64,000 nt of DNA from Streptomyces sp. NBC_00193 (GTDB lineage: Bacteria > Actinomycetota > Actinomycetes > Streptomycetales > Streptomycetaceae), in assembly GCF_026342735.1 (NCBI RefSeq), contig NZ_JAPEMM010000001.1, forward strand, positions 3,100,001-3,164,000, written 5' to 3'. The position numbers and the translations under genes were made by a program. This document shows positions 26,285-34,649 of the stretch, one piece after another. Each line of letters starts with the position of its first letter. Positions within the stretch are counted from its first letter, which is position 1. The notes below the pieces were generated by a model, which was given only the letters and a program-made list of their open reading frames with translations, had not been told where the DNA came from and did no database searches.

Positions 26285-26956
26285 TCAGCGGTCCTTGGTG
26301 AGGGCGCCGAGTGCTCCCAGCAGGGCTGCGAACCCGACCGCGAGGAGGATCGCGGAGCGCAGCCCCCAGGCGTGGAGGTCCGTGGCCCTCTCCGGCTGCA
26401 CCCGGCCCCGCGGGTCGTAGACCAGCCGCAGCTCCTCCCCGGCCTTCGCGATCTCCCGCTCCCTGGTCAGCAGGGCGGGACCGCCCGGCGGGCAGTCGAG
26501 CCGGTGGTCGTACACGGTGGTACGGGTGACGCGCTGGCCCTCGGGGGCGAAGGCGGAGTCCGTCTCGACCCGGGAGGCCACCTCCCTGACCGCGCACGTG
26601 ACCTCGACTCCCCGCTCCCGCAGCACCAGGTCGTCCACGCCCATCAGGGCGATGAACACGCCGACGACCGCGGGCACCCCGGCCAGGACGGCGAGGGCCG
26701 AGCCGCGGCGCTCGGCCCGGGCGTAGGTGTGCAGGGCGAGGCCGGACAGGGGGACGAAGAGCCCGAAGAGGGCGACCCACGCGTCCCTCAGCCATCCGTG
26801 GCCCAGCCATCCGGTCGCTCCGGCCCAGCCGGCGGCGAGTGCCAGCCCGGCGGCGAGGGCGGGTGCCACCGCCGCGGCGGCGGCCCGTGCTGGGGGCCGC
26901 CACCAACCGTCCCGTGGCGGCCTCTCGGTGTCATCCGTCCTCGTCCCCGTCCCCAT
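26285..26956 (-). CDS. DUF3592-like membrane protein of unknown role
   Basis: This 223-residue protein has about four hydrophobic segments. Two are N-terminal (AAAAAVAPALAAGLALAAGWAG, AWVALFGLFVPLSGLALHTY), one is VLAGVPAVVGVFIALMGV, and one lies near the C-terminus (SAILLAVGFAALLGALGAL). Between the last two is a soluble stretch with CAVREV, TTVYDHRLDCPPGG and LRLVYDPRGRVQPE, which resembles DUF3592 proteins. Two ATG codons (26962, 26956) are possible; the second has better spacing from AAGGGGGG. Function unknown. Confidence 0.75.
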   Translation of the reverse strand: MGTGTRTDDTERPPRDGWWRPPARAAAAAVAPALAAGLALAAGWAGATGWLGHGWLRDAWVALFGLFVPLSGLALHTYARAERRGSALAVLAGVPAVVGVFIALMGVDDLVLRERGVEVTCAVREVASRVETDSAFAPEGQRVTRTTVYDHRLDCPPGGPALLTREREIAKAGEELRLVYDPRGRVQPERATDLHAWGLRSAILLAVGFAALLGALGALTKDR

Positions 26957-27089
26957 TGCCATCCCCCCTTGTTCCCGTCGCTGCTTCCGGTACGTACACG
27001 CCGGGGAGTGCCCGGATGGTTGAGCCTGCACTCGCCCGCGATGCGGGACTGTCCTCCGGCGATCGCGCCCGAGCTGATTGACTGCCGGC

Positions 27090-27701
27090 ATGAGTGACGT
27101 GAGCGACGTGTTCATCAAGATCTGCGGGCTCCGGACCGCGCACGACGTCGAGGTGGCCGTGGCGGCCGGGGCCGATGCGGTGGGCTTCGTCTTCGCGCCC
27201 GGGAGTCCGCGTACGGTCGATGCGGAGACTGCGCGGGAGCTGGCCGCGGGGGTGCCGGACGGGGTGCTCACCGTGGGGGTGTTCCGGGGGCAGTCCGTCG
27301 CCGAGGTGCGGCGGTTCGCGGAGGAGAGCGGTGTACGGGGCGTGCAGCTGCACGGCGAGGAGGGCCCGGAGGACTTCGCGGCGCTGCGCGCCGAGGGGCG
27401 GACGCTGCTGCGGGCGACGGCGCAGCATGTGTCGCGCTGCGGGGAGTACGGGGAGGACCTGCTGCTCCTCGATGCGCCGGATCCCGGCTCCGGCAAGCCG
27501 TGGAACTGGGGCTCGGCGGAGTTCGCCGCGCCTTCGGGGCGTTGGCTCCTGGCGGGTGGGCTGACGCCGGGCAATGTGGGCGAGGCCCTCAGGGTCACCG
27601 GCGCGTGGGGTGTGGACGTGTCCAGCGGTGTGGAGAGCGAGCGCGGGGTCAAGTCCCCGGACCTCATCCGAGCCTTCGTCGCAGCGGCGCGCCGGGGCTG
27701 A
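27090..27701 (+). CDS. trpF: Phosphoribosylanthranilate isomerase TrpF
   Basis: This 203-residue (beta/alpha)8 enzyme has VFIKICGLRTAHDVEVAVAAGADAVGFVFAPGSPRTV, where the Cys of KICGL is the catalytic base. It also has GVFRGQSVAEV, VQLHGEEG, LLLDAPDPGSGKPWNWG (catalytic Asp region), LLAGGLTPGNV and GVDVSSGVES. It isomerises PRA in tryptophan synthesis. It is alone here rather than in a trp operon, as in other Streptomyces with scattered trp genes. The ATG at 27090 is preferred; a TTG four codons upstream is in frame. Confidence 0.9.
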   Translation: MSDVSDVFIKICGLRTAHDVEVAVAAGADAVGFVFAPGSPRTVDAETARELAAGVPDGVLTVGVFRGQSVAEVRRFAEESGVRGVQLHGEEGPEDFAALRAEGRTLLRATAQHVSRCGEYGEDLLLLDAPDPGSGKPWNWGSAEFAAPSGRWLLAGGLTPGNVGEALRVTGAWGVDVSSGVESERGVKSPDLIRAFVAAARRG

Positions 27702-27708
27702 GGGGTTC

Positions 27709-28225
27709 GCCTCAATCGCCGGCGGGGCTGGGGTGTGGTGGGGTCTGGGTGCTGCGGGGGTGGGTCGGTGCGGGGGCCGGGGTGGGGTGTCGGCCTGGAC
27801 TGCATGATTTAGGCGCCCTGTGCCGAGCTGCGACAGGGTGAAGCCTGCTCTCGCGCCACAAATCACGCTTTACGTCCCGGCCGACACCCCACCCCGTCCC
27901 CGTCCCCGTCCCCGACCCGCGCCGCCGCCCCCAGCCCCACCGGGGGCAATCTCCTCACCGGCGTTCGAGGCTGCCGGGGTCTATTCAGCCGTCCGGCGTT
28001 TGAGGACCGGGGTCCGGGGCGGAGCCCCGGGGGTTCGGGCAGAGCTCGGGATCCCGCTTTGGGGCTGCCGATTTCAGCCTCGCCGGCGTTTGAGGCGCGG
28101 GGTCTGGGGCGGAGCCCCAGGGGGTTCGGGCGCAGCCCGGGGCCCCGCTTTCAGCCCGTCCGGCGTTTGAGGACCGGGGCAGGGCTGGCCCTGGGAACGG
28201 TGGAAGGGCGGGTAGGGGAATTGGC
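27709..28225. repeat. Composite intergenic repeat, copy A (about 500 bp, near-identical to 62296-62806)
   Basis: This convergent gap between trpF and the tetR gene starts with CCTCAATCGCCGGCGGGGCTGG. It then holds a 117-bp palindrome (27779-27895), a GTCCCCGTCCCC run, three units of GGCGTTTGAGG with CGGGGTCCGGGGCGGAGCCC or a variant, and ends in GGAACGGTGGAAGGGCGGGT. The same modules occur in the same order and orientation after cutC. No protein-coding content is evident. Confidence 0.9.
27779..27895. other. 117-bp imperfect palindrome, copy A (possible structured RNA or MITE-like element)
   Basis: The ends GGGGTGGGGTGTCGGCC and GGCCGACACCCCACCCC are perfect 17-bp complements. Moving inward, GGAC/GTCC, GATTT/AAATC, GGCGC/GCGCC and CCCTGT/ACAGGG pair in register, separated by unpaired TGCAT, ACGCTTTAC and GTGAAGCCTGCTCTC. 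Copy B at 62365-62481 has the same length, with nearly all changes in the apical 14 bases. Confidence 0.75.
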
Positions 28226-28265
28226 CCCGCGCAGCGGGAGCCGGGGGCGCGCCGCGGCGGTGCGG

Positions 28266-28883
28266 TTAGGTCAGGGAGTCGATCCAGCGTTCCAGGCGAC
28301 GGCCTTCCGCGGCCATCAGTTCCGGGTCGCGGAAGGTGTTCGTGAGCAGGGAGATGCCCTGGTAGGAGGCGATCAGCGCGACCGCGAGCTCCCGCGCATC
28401 CGCCGTACGGCCCAGCGCGAGGAACTGCCGCTCGGCCCAGTCCAGCAGCACCCGCATGACGCCGGCGAGGGTCTGGTCGAGGCCGTCGTCGCGCTTGTCG
28501 AGCTCGGAGGCGAGCGAGCCGGTGGGGCAGCCGTAGCGGGCGGTGAGTTCGCGCTGGTCGACCCAGCCGGCGAGGAGGGCCTTCAGGCGGGCCTGCGGGG
28601 TGGGGAGTTGGTCGAGGGCGCTGATCATGCCCGCGAGGGTCTGCGCGTGGGAGTCGATGGCCGCTTCGACCAGCTGGTCCTTGGTCTTGAAGTAGTAGTA
28701 GACGTTGCCGAGCGGGACGTCTGCCGCGCGCGCGATGTCGGCGATCGTCGTCTTCTCCACGCCCTGTTCATGCAGGACTTGGGCCGCGGCCGCGGCGAGG
28801 CGTTCGCGTTTGCCGCCGCGTTTGGCCCGTGGGCGGGCCGGCTGGGGTTCCGGGGCCTCTTCGACGGCATCTGAGTAAGTCAC
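28266..28883 (-). CDS. TetR-family transcriptional regulator
   Basis: This 205-residue protein has a classical TetR N-terminal HTH (RERLAAAAAQVLHEQGVEKTTIADIARAADVPLGNVYYYFKTKDQLVEAAI, about 25-75) after a basic stretch (PRAKRGGKRERL). The C-terminal ligand domain has WVDQRELTARYGCPTGSLASEL, as in AcuR/YxaF-like members. The start is a GTG at 28883. A perfect palindrome at 28937-28952 lies just upstream, so it probably represses itself and the divergent dehalogenase gene. Confidence 0.93.
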   Translation of the reverse strand: MTYSDAVEEAPEPQPARPRAKRGGKRERLAAAAAQVLHEQGVEKTTIADIARAADVPLGNVYYYFKTKDQLVEAAIDSHAQTLAGMISALDQLPTPQARLKALLAGWVDQRELTARYGCPTGSLASELDKRDDGLDQTLAGVMRVLLDWAERQFLALGRTADARELAVALIASYQGISLLTNTFRDPELMAAEGRRLERWIDSLT

Positions 28884-28936
28884 CTGACTGAGTGTAGACG
28901 GGCGCCGTCCGGCGGGCTATGGTCGTGAGCGGAGTT

Positions 28937-28952
28937 AGTTAGCTCGCTAACT
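28937..28952. promoter_or_regulatory. Probable TetR operator
   Basis: AGTTAGCTCGCTAACT has perfect 7-bp arms around TC, and a further TTAG precedes it. It lies between the tetR gene and the divergent hydrolase gene, 54 bp from the tetR start. Confidence 0.75.
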
Positions 28953-29111
28953 TGCTCCATTGTGGGTGCGGCCGGGAACGTCGGCAGCGAGCTGGTACGG
29001 ACCCCGAGGAGGCCCGGGCGCGGGCCCCGCGCCCCTTCGCCGCCTGGGCGGACCGCACGGCGGCGGCCTTCCGCTGAACCCGTCGCCCCGACTCACCGAG
29101 GAGCAGCAGCC

Positions 29112-29987
29112 ATGCCCGTACAGCCCGTACTCGACTCGACGATCCACTACCGGGAGGCCGGTCCGCGGAACGGTGTGCCCGTGGTGTTCCTGCACGGGAA
29201 CCCCACCTCCTCCCACCTCTGGAGGGAGGTCCTCCCCGCCCTCGGTGGTGGTACGGCCCGGCTGCTCGCGCCGGATCTGATCGGGATGGGGGATTCGGGG
29301 AAGCCCGCCCTCGACTACACCTTCGGCGACCACGCCCGCTACCTCGACGCCTGGTTCGACGCGCTCGGCCTCGACGAGGCCGTGCTCGTCGGGCACGACT
29401 GGGGAGGCGCGCTCGCCTTCGACCGGGCCGCCCGGCATCCGGGGCGGGTGCGCGGGATCGCGTTCACCGAAACCATCCTCAAGCCGATGAGCTGGGAGGA
29501 GTTCCCGGAAGGTGGCCGCGAGCTGTTCCAGGCGATCAAGACGCCGGGTGTGGGGGAGGCCATGCTCCTGGACGCGAACGGGTTCGTCGAGGCACTGCCC
29601 GGCAGCGTCGTCCGGCCGATGGACCCGCGCGACCTGGACGCGTACCGGGCCCCCTACCCCACGCGGGAGAGCCGGATCCCGCTGCTCCGGTGGGCCCGGT
29701 CGATGCCGCTGGGCGGGGAACCCGCCGACGTGGTGGCCCGCGTGGCGGCGTACGGGGAGTGGCTCGCGGGGAGCCCGGGGACGCCCAAGCTGCTGATGGC
29801 CTTCGCCCCGGGGCCGGGGGCGATGACGGGGCCGGAGGCCGTCGACTGGTGCGTGGCGAACATCGCGGGTCTGGAGCTCGCGCGGCACGACGAGGTGTCC
29901 GCCGGGCACCACACCCCGGAGGACCACCCGCTGCTGATCGCGGCGGCGGTACGGGACTGGGCGGGCCGGCACGGCTTGTGGGGATGA
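29112..29987 (+). CDS. Haloalkane dehalogenase-like alpha/beta hydrolase
   Basis: This 291-residue protein has the haloalkane dehalogenase arrangement. VVFLHGNPTSSHLWREVLP gives the oxyanion region with halide-binding Asn. LVGHDWGGALAFD carries nucleophile Asp in the G-H-D-W-G-G elbow, with the second halide-binding Trp. ITFTETILKPMSWEEF-like sequence lies in the cap, and SAGHHTPEDHP holds the catalytic His. These enzymes replace a carbon-bound halogen by hydroxyl; many family members act on other substrates. GAGGAGCAGCAGCC precedes the ATG. The divergent TetR gene and operator suggest ligand induction. Confidence 0.88.
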   Translation: MPVQPVLDSTIHYREAGPRNGVPVVFLHGNPTSSHLWREVLPALGGGTARLLAPDLIGMGDSGKPALDYTFGDHARYLDAWFDALGLDEAVLVGHDWGGALAFDRAARHPGRVRGIAFTETILKPMSWEEFPEGGRELFQAIKTPGVGEAMLLDANGFVEALPGSVVRPMDPRDLDAYRAPYPTRESRIPLLRWARSMPLGGEPADVVARVAAYGEWLAGSPGTPKLLMAFAPGPGAMTGPEAVDWCVANIAGLELARHDEVSAGHHTPEDHPLLIAAAVRDWAGRHGLWG

Positions 29988-30106
29988 GCCGGTTGCTCCG
30001 AGGGGGGAGGAGGGGGCGAAGGGCGGGCGGTGTGGGTCTTCCGTCCCTCCGCTGACGGACGTAGGTCCCTGTCCGTGGGCCTTCCGCCCCGGGGAGACTT
30101 CGCATC

Positions 30107-31567
30107 ATGGACACTCTGGATTCGGTGATCGTCAACGTCAACGATCACCTCTGGACCTACCTGCTGATTCCGCTGGTGGTCGGTGCGGGCCTGTACTTCA
30201 CGGTCCGCTCCCGGGGTGTGCAGCTGCGCCTGCTTCCCGAGATGTTCCGGGTGGTGAAGGAGAAGACCCCGCCGCGCGCCGACGGCCGCAAGCAGGTCTC
30301 GTCCTTCGGCGCCTTCACGATCTCGGCCGCCGCGCGCGTCGGTACCGGCAACATCGCCGGTGTCGCCGCCGCCATCACCCTGGGCGGCGCGGGCGCCGTC
30401 TTCTGGATGTGGATGATGGCGCTGATCGGCGCGGCCTCCGCCTTCGTGGAATCGGCCCTCGCCCAGCTCTACAAGGTGCGCAACGCCAGTGGTGCCTACC
30501 GGGGCGGCCCCGCGTACTACATGCAGCGCGCTCTCGGTAAACGCTGGCTCGGGGTGCTCTTCGCGGTGACGATCACCGTCACCTTCGGCTTCGTCTTCAA
30601 CGCCGTACAGGCCAACACGATCACCGCCGTGGCTTCCGGGTCGCTGGCCGACGCCGACGGGTCGAACTGGTTCGGCCCCGCGCTCGGCGTGCTGCTGGCC
30701 GCCCTGCTGGGCCTGGCCGTCTTCGGCGGGGTCAAGCGGATCTCGTCCGTCACCACGGTCCTGGTCCCGGTCATGGCGATCGTCTACCTGCTGCTCGGCG
30801 GGGCGGTGGTCCTCCTCAACATCACCGAGTTCCCCCGGGTCATCGCGGACATCGTCGGCGGGGCCTTCGGCTTCCGCGAGCTGGCGGCCGGCGGCATCGG
30901 CGCGGCGATCCAGCAGGGCATCCGGCGCGGCATGTTCTCCAACGAGGCGGGCCTCGGCTCCGCCCCGAACGCGGGCGCCGCCGCCGAGGTCTCGCACCCG
31001 GTCAAGCAGGGCCTCGTACAGTCCCTCGGCGTCTTCTTCGACACCCTCCTCGTCTGCACGATGACGGCCTTCATCGTCCTCGTCACCAACCCGGAGCTGT
31101 CGGGCCGCCAGGGCGCGGACCTGACGCAGACCGCGCTCAGCGACACGCTGGGCGGGTGGGCCGGGCACCTCCTGACCGTGGTGGTCTTCATGCTCGCCTT
31201 CAGCAGCATGATCGGGAACTACTACTACGGCGAGACCAACATCCAGTTCATCACCCGCAAGCGGTGGGTCCTGCCCGGGTACCGGGTGCTGGTCCTGTCG
31301 GCGGTCGTCCTGGGCTCGCTGGGGTCGGTGTCGGTCGTCTGGAACCTGGCGGACGTGTTCATGGGCCTCATGGCCCTGATCAACCTCGCCGCGATCATCC
31401 CGCTGTCGGCCATCGCCTTCCGCCTCCTCGACGACTACCTCGCCCAGCGCCGGGCGGGGCTGGAGCCGGTCTTCACCCGCGACCGCATGCCGGACCTGAA
31501 GGGCGTCCAGTGCTGGGACCCGATCCGCACGACGGTCCCGTCGTCACAGGCCCCGGAACGGGTGTAG
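30107..31567 (+). CDS. Alanine/glycine:cation symporter (AGCS family)
   Basis: This 486-residue integral membrane protein has about ten or eleven helices. Family signatures are SFGAFTISAAARVGTGNIAGVAAAITLGGAGAVFWMWM, FVESALAQLYKVR, GGPAYYMQRALGKRWLG, GIRRGMFSNEAGLGSAPNAGAAAEVSHPVKQGLVQSLGVFFDTLLVC and MIGNYYYGETN. It takes up alanine or glycine with sodium or protons. It is transcribed alone, with GGGGAGACTTCGCATC before the ATG. Confidence 0.95.
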   Translation: MDTLDSVIVNVNDHLWTYLLIPLVVGAGLYFTVRSRGVQLRLLPEMFRVVKEKTPPRADGRKQVSSFGAFTISAAARVGTGNIAGVAAAITLGGAGAVFWMWMMALIGAASAFVESALAQLYKVRNASGAYRGGPAYYMQRALGKRWLGVLFAVTITVTFGFVFNAVQANTITAVASGSLADADGSNWFGPALGVLLAALLGLAVFGGVKRISSVTTVLVPVMAIVYLLLGGAVVLLNITEFPRVIADIVGGAFGFRELAAGGIGAAIQQGIRRGMFSNEAGLGSAPNAGAAAEVSHPVKQGLVQSLGVFFDTLLVCTMTAFIVLVTNPELSGRQGADLTQTALSDTLGGWAGHLLTVVVFMLAFSSMIGNYYYGETNIQFITRKRWVLPGYRVLVLSAVVLGSLGSVSVVWNLADVFMGLMALINLAAIIPLSAIAFRLLDDYLAQRRAGLEPVFTRDRMPDLKGVQCWDPIRTTVPSSQAPERV

Positions 31568-31675
31568 CGGGGGCCTCCGCCACTCGATCGTGGGAGGCTG
31601 AACGAAGCGGCCGCGTGCCGCGAAACCGTCTGTCTACGCTCACTGGCATATGCCACAGGAGAGAGGGGACCCGCG

Positions 31676-32278
31676 ATGACCGCAGCCATGGTCGAGCCCG
31701 ACCGGAACGCCGACGGCCCCACGTGGGACTACCTCCTGCAGAGCTGGCGTGACCTGGACGTGCCGGAGGGCTGGCGCGCCGAGATCGACGGAGGACAGAT
31801 CACCTTGGTGCCGCCGCCCCACCGCCACCACAACGGAATCGCGGCCAAGGTGCAGCGCGCCTTGTACGGGATTCTGCCGCCCGAGTGGGAGGTCTATCAG
31901 ACCCTCGGCATCCACATCGCCGCCCTGGACAAGCTCTATGTGCCGGACTTGGTGGTCGTCCCGTCCGCCTTGGTCGATGACGTGGAACCCGAGGTCTCCG
32001 ACCCCGTCGACGCCGCCGAGGCGCTGCTCGTCGTGGAGATCACCTCCAAGAGCAATGCCGAGGACGACCGGAAGAAGAAGCTCTGGGCCTACGCCCACGC
32101 CCCCGTCCCGGTCTACCTCCTCATCGACCGCTTCGACGAACACGGCCCCACGGCCACCCTGTTCACCGAGCCGGAGAACGGCGCCTACAAGCACGCCGTC
32201 CGGGTCGCCTTCGGTGACGCGTTGCGGCTTCCCGAGCCCTTCGCGGTGGCGCTCGACACGGGGAGCTTCCCGCGCTGA
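31676..32278 (+). CDS. Uma2-family (DUF820) restriction-endonuclease-like protein
   Basis: This 200-residue protein has a PD-(D/E)xK-like core: WRAEIDGGQITLVPPPHRHHNGIAAKVQRAL, LYVPDLVVVPSAL (Asp), ALLVVEITSKSNAEDDRKKKLWAYA (Glu-x-Thr/Lys) and VPVYLLIDRF. Uma2 proteins are numerous in Streptomyces and cyanobacteria; whether they cut DNA is unsettled. GGAGAGAGGGGACC precedes the ATG. No partner gene is seen. Confidence 0.9.
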   Translation: MTAAMVEPDRNADGPTWDYLLQSWRDLDVPEGWRAEIDGGQITLVPPPHRHHNGIAAKVQRALYGILPPEWEVYQTLGIHIAALDKLYVPDLVVVPSALVDDVEPEVSDPVDAAEALLVVEITSKSNAEDDRKKKLWAYAHAPVPVYLLIDRFDEHGPTATLFTEPENGAYKHAVRVAFGDALRLPEPFAVALDTGSFPR

Positions 32279-32280
32279 CC

Positions 32281-32561
32281 TCAGGCGAGGCGGTCCGGGA
32301 TCGGGGCCAGGTCGTAGTTGGCCCAGACGTAGGAGTCCATCTGGTGCTGGTCGCCCGAGAGGTTGGTGACCCGGTCGACCTTGCCGTCGGCGTCGAAGTG
32401 CCAGACCAGCGCCCACAGGGTGTCGACCTTGCCGACGCCGCCGGTGGTCCAGCCGCGGTGGACGTCCACCACGTACTCCTCGTTGGCCTCCAGGAACAGC
32501 GGGTCGGCCTGGAAGCAGGCCTTGCCGAGCTGGGTGAAGAAGGCCGCGACCTCCTCGTTCC
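32281..32561 (-). pseudogene. SnoaL-like (NTF2-fold) gene remnant lacking its 5' end
   Basis: Translated leftward, the stretch reads EEVAAFFTQLGKACFQADPLFLEAN, EEYVVDVHRGWTTGG, VDTLWALVWHFDADGKVDRV and DQHQMDSYVWANYDLAPIPDRLA. This is the C-terminal two thirds of a SnoaL/ketosteroid-isomerase-like protein. Upstream of EEV the frame turns to unrelated Arg-rich sequence with no sensible start, and the first helix of the fold is missing. I take it as a decayed gene; a GTG inside (32472) would leave only 63 residues. Confidence 0.65.
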
Positions 32562-32664
32562 GTCTCGTCCGTGATCGAGTGCCGTTCCCCGTCCTGTGCG
32601 CGATCGACGATAGGTGCGGATTCTCCGGCTCAGGAGGGGGATCTCACCCGCGGGACGGCAGGCG

Positions 32665-33021
32665 CTACACCGCCGGGCCCGAGACCGCGACCGGGCCGTC
32701 CGGTTCGACCGAGGTCACGACCGCCGTCGAGCGCAGGGACTCGACCTGGTCGGGGGAGAGGCGGGCGCTGAAGCCGTTCAGGGCGTGGCGGTAGACGTGG
32801 ACCGGGGTGATCCCGTAGGCGTCCGCGACGGCTGCCGGGTCCAGGCCGCGGTGCACGGTGACGATGTACGTCGGCCACTCGGCCGGGGCCGTACGGGACG
32901 CGGGAGCCGCGGGTCCGGTGGTGGGGGAGAGCGGGGCGGCGTGCGCGGGGAGGGTGGCCGAGGCGGCCAGGGCGAGGGCGGCGAGGGTGGTCGGCAGGGT
33001 CCAGCTCGTACGGGTACGCAT
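32665..33021 (-). CDS. Secreted free-standing inhibitor I9 (subtilisin propeptide-like) protein
   Basis: This 118-residue protein starts at the ATG at 33021 with a signal peptide (MRTRTSWTLPTTLAALALA, cleavage near LPAHA-AP). The remainder is one I9 domain: WPTYIVTVHRGLDPAAVADAYGI, VYRHALNGFSARLSPDQVESLRS and VTSVEPDGPV. It lines up with the propeptide of the divergent S8 protease (QYIVTLEPGYDPAKVAERLG, YTRAMNGFAVPMTKLQLEIARV). There is no protease domain. Such solo propeptides act as intermolecular inhibitors or chaperones of subtilisins in other organisms. Confidence 0.85.
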   Translation of the reverse strand: MRTRTSWTLPTTLAALALAASATLPAHAAPLSPTTGPAAPASRTAPAEWPTYIVTVHRGLDPAAVADAYGITPVHVYRHALNGFSARLSPDQVESLRSTAVVTSVEPDGPVAVSGPAV

Positions 33022-33424
33022 GTCGGCGAGGCCACCACGTACGGCCGGTCCGGTCAACGACCCGCGGCGGCGCGGCGGTCGCGGGCGGTGGTGAACCGCG
33101 GGAGCCGCGCGTGCGCCCCCCTCGCCGGGTGCGCGCGGCGCCTTCCGTACGGGTGAACCTGCCGGCCCGCCCCGGACGCGCGTGGGGCGGTCGCGCAGGT
33201 CGCGGGAACAGCGGACCGAATCCTTTCTTCAGCCGGTACGAGAATCAGCCCGCGGCGCACTGCGCAGGCCCGCGGCGCGGCCGGACGGCGGGTGCGGTCC
33301 GGTCAAGGGCCGCGGGCGGCCCGCCGATGGAGGGGAGGGTCGCACTCCGGGACGGGTGTCGTGTCGGTGTTCCCGTCGGACGGAGGCGGCTTCCGCATCC
33401 CCCCACCTTTCGGGAGTTCCCTCG
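33022..33424. other. 403-bp divergent intergenic region between I9 inhibitor and S8 protease genes
   Basis: The stretch is extremely GC-rich with no gene I can support. It should hold both promoters. An AT-richer patch at about 33218-33246 (CCGAATCCTTTCTTCAGC) may be part of a promoter. GGGAGTTCCCTCG precedes the protease ATG. No clear operator palindrome was found. Confidence 0.5.
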
Positions 33425-34618
33425 ATGTCCCTGCGCCCGCTCGCCCGAGCCGCCACCGCCGCCCTGCTCGCCGTCGTCCCGGTGGCAGCCGGCACCGCGT
33501 CCGCCGCCGCGCCCGAGCCGACCCCGGTGCCGCTGACCGTCTCGGCCAACGCCATCCCCGGCCAGTACATCGTGACGCTGGAGCCGGGCTACGACCCGGC
33601 CAAGGTGGCGGAGCGGCTGGGCCTCAAGCCGAAGTTCCTCTACACCCGGGCCATGAACGGCTTCGCCGTCCCCATGACCAAGCTCCAGCTGGAGATCGCC
33701 CGCGTCAGCCTGGGCGTGAAGTCGGTCGAGGCGGACGCGAAGGTCTCGGCCCCGTCGATGGTGCCGACGACGGCCGCCGCCGCCCTGCGCGGGCCGTCCG
33801 CCTCCTGGGGCCTGGACCGGATCGACCAGAAGGAACTGCCGCTCGACAACACCTTCACCACCCAGGGCAACGGCGCCGGGGTGACCGCGTACATCCTCGA
33901 CACGGGCATCGACTACAAGCACGAGGAGTTCGGCGGCCGGGCCGCCTTCGGCTTCGACGCGATCGGGGACGGCCGCGACGGCCAGGACTGCAACGGCCAC
34001 GGCACGCACGTCGCCGGCACGGTCGCCGGCATGACGTACGGGGTGGCGCGCAAGGCCTCCCTGGTCAGCGTCCGCGTCCTCAACTGCGAGGGCACGGGCG
34101 ACTACTCCGGGATCATCGCGGGCCTGGACTGGGTGGCCAAGAACGCCAAGCAGCCCGCCGTCCTCAACGGCTCCCTGGGCGGCGACAAGTCCGAGATGGT
34201 GAACGCGGCGGCGGACGCAGTCACGGACGCCGGGGTCCTGCCGGTCATCGCGGCGGGCAACTCCGCGAAGGACGCCTGCAACGTCTCTCCGGCGTCGGCG
34301 GGGAAGGTCGTGACGGTCGCGGCCACCAACAGGTACGACGAGGAGACCAGCTTCTCCAACTGGGGCCAGTGCGTGAGCCTGTACGCGCCCGGGGAGCAGA
34401 TCGTCTCCGCGAAGCTGGGCGGCGGCAGCATCGCCGAGAACGGCACGTCCATGGCCGCGCCGCACGTCGCGGGCGTGGCCGTCCTCTACAAGCAGGCGAA
34501 CCCGAACGCGACGCCGCAGGACATCGCCGCGTACCTGAACGACGAGTCCACGAAGGACGTCCTGAGCAGCGTCAGCAAGTCCTCCCCCAACGAGCTGTTG
34601 TTCACCAACGGCCTCTGA
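33425..34618 (+). CDS. Secreted S8 (subtilisin/proteinase K-like) serine protease
   Basis: This 397-residue preproenzyme has a signal peptide (1-28), an I9 propeptide (about 40-112) and an S8 catalytic domain. The triad is visible: Asp in AYILDTGIDYKHEEF, His in NGHGTHVAGTVAG, and Ser in NGTSMAAPHVAGVA, with the oxyanion Asn in PVIAAGNSAKDAC. The arrangement and VLNCEGTGDYSGIIAGLDWV fit the proteinase K group (S8A). It ends at the catalytic domain with no C-terminal extension. The divergent free I9 protein probably regulates it. Confidence 0.95.
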   Translation: MSLRPLARAATAALLAVVPVAAGTASAAAPEPTPVPLTVSANAIPGQYIVTLEPGYDPAKVAERLGLKPKFLYTRAMNGFAVPMTKLQLEIARVSLGVKSVEADAKVSAPSMVPTTAAAALRGPSASWGLDRIDQKELPLDNTFTTQGNGAGVTAYILDTGIDYKHEEFGGRAAFGFDAIGDGRDGQDCNGHGTHVAGTVAGMTYGVARKASLVSVRVLNCEGTGDYSGIIAGLDWVAKNAKQPAVLNGSLGGDKSEMVNAAADAVTDAGVLPVIAAGNSAKDACNVSPASAGKVVTVAATNRYDEETSFSNWGQCVSLYAPGEQIVSAKLGGGSIAENGTSMAAPHVAGVAVLYKQANPNATPQDIAAYLNDESTKDVLSSVSKSSPNELLFTNGL

Positions 34619-34649
34619 CCACCTGCGGAAGGCGCGGGGGCCGCGGCGC

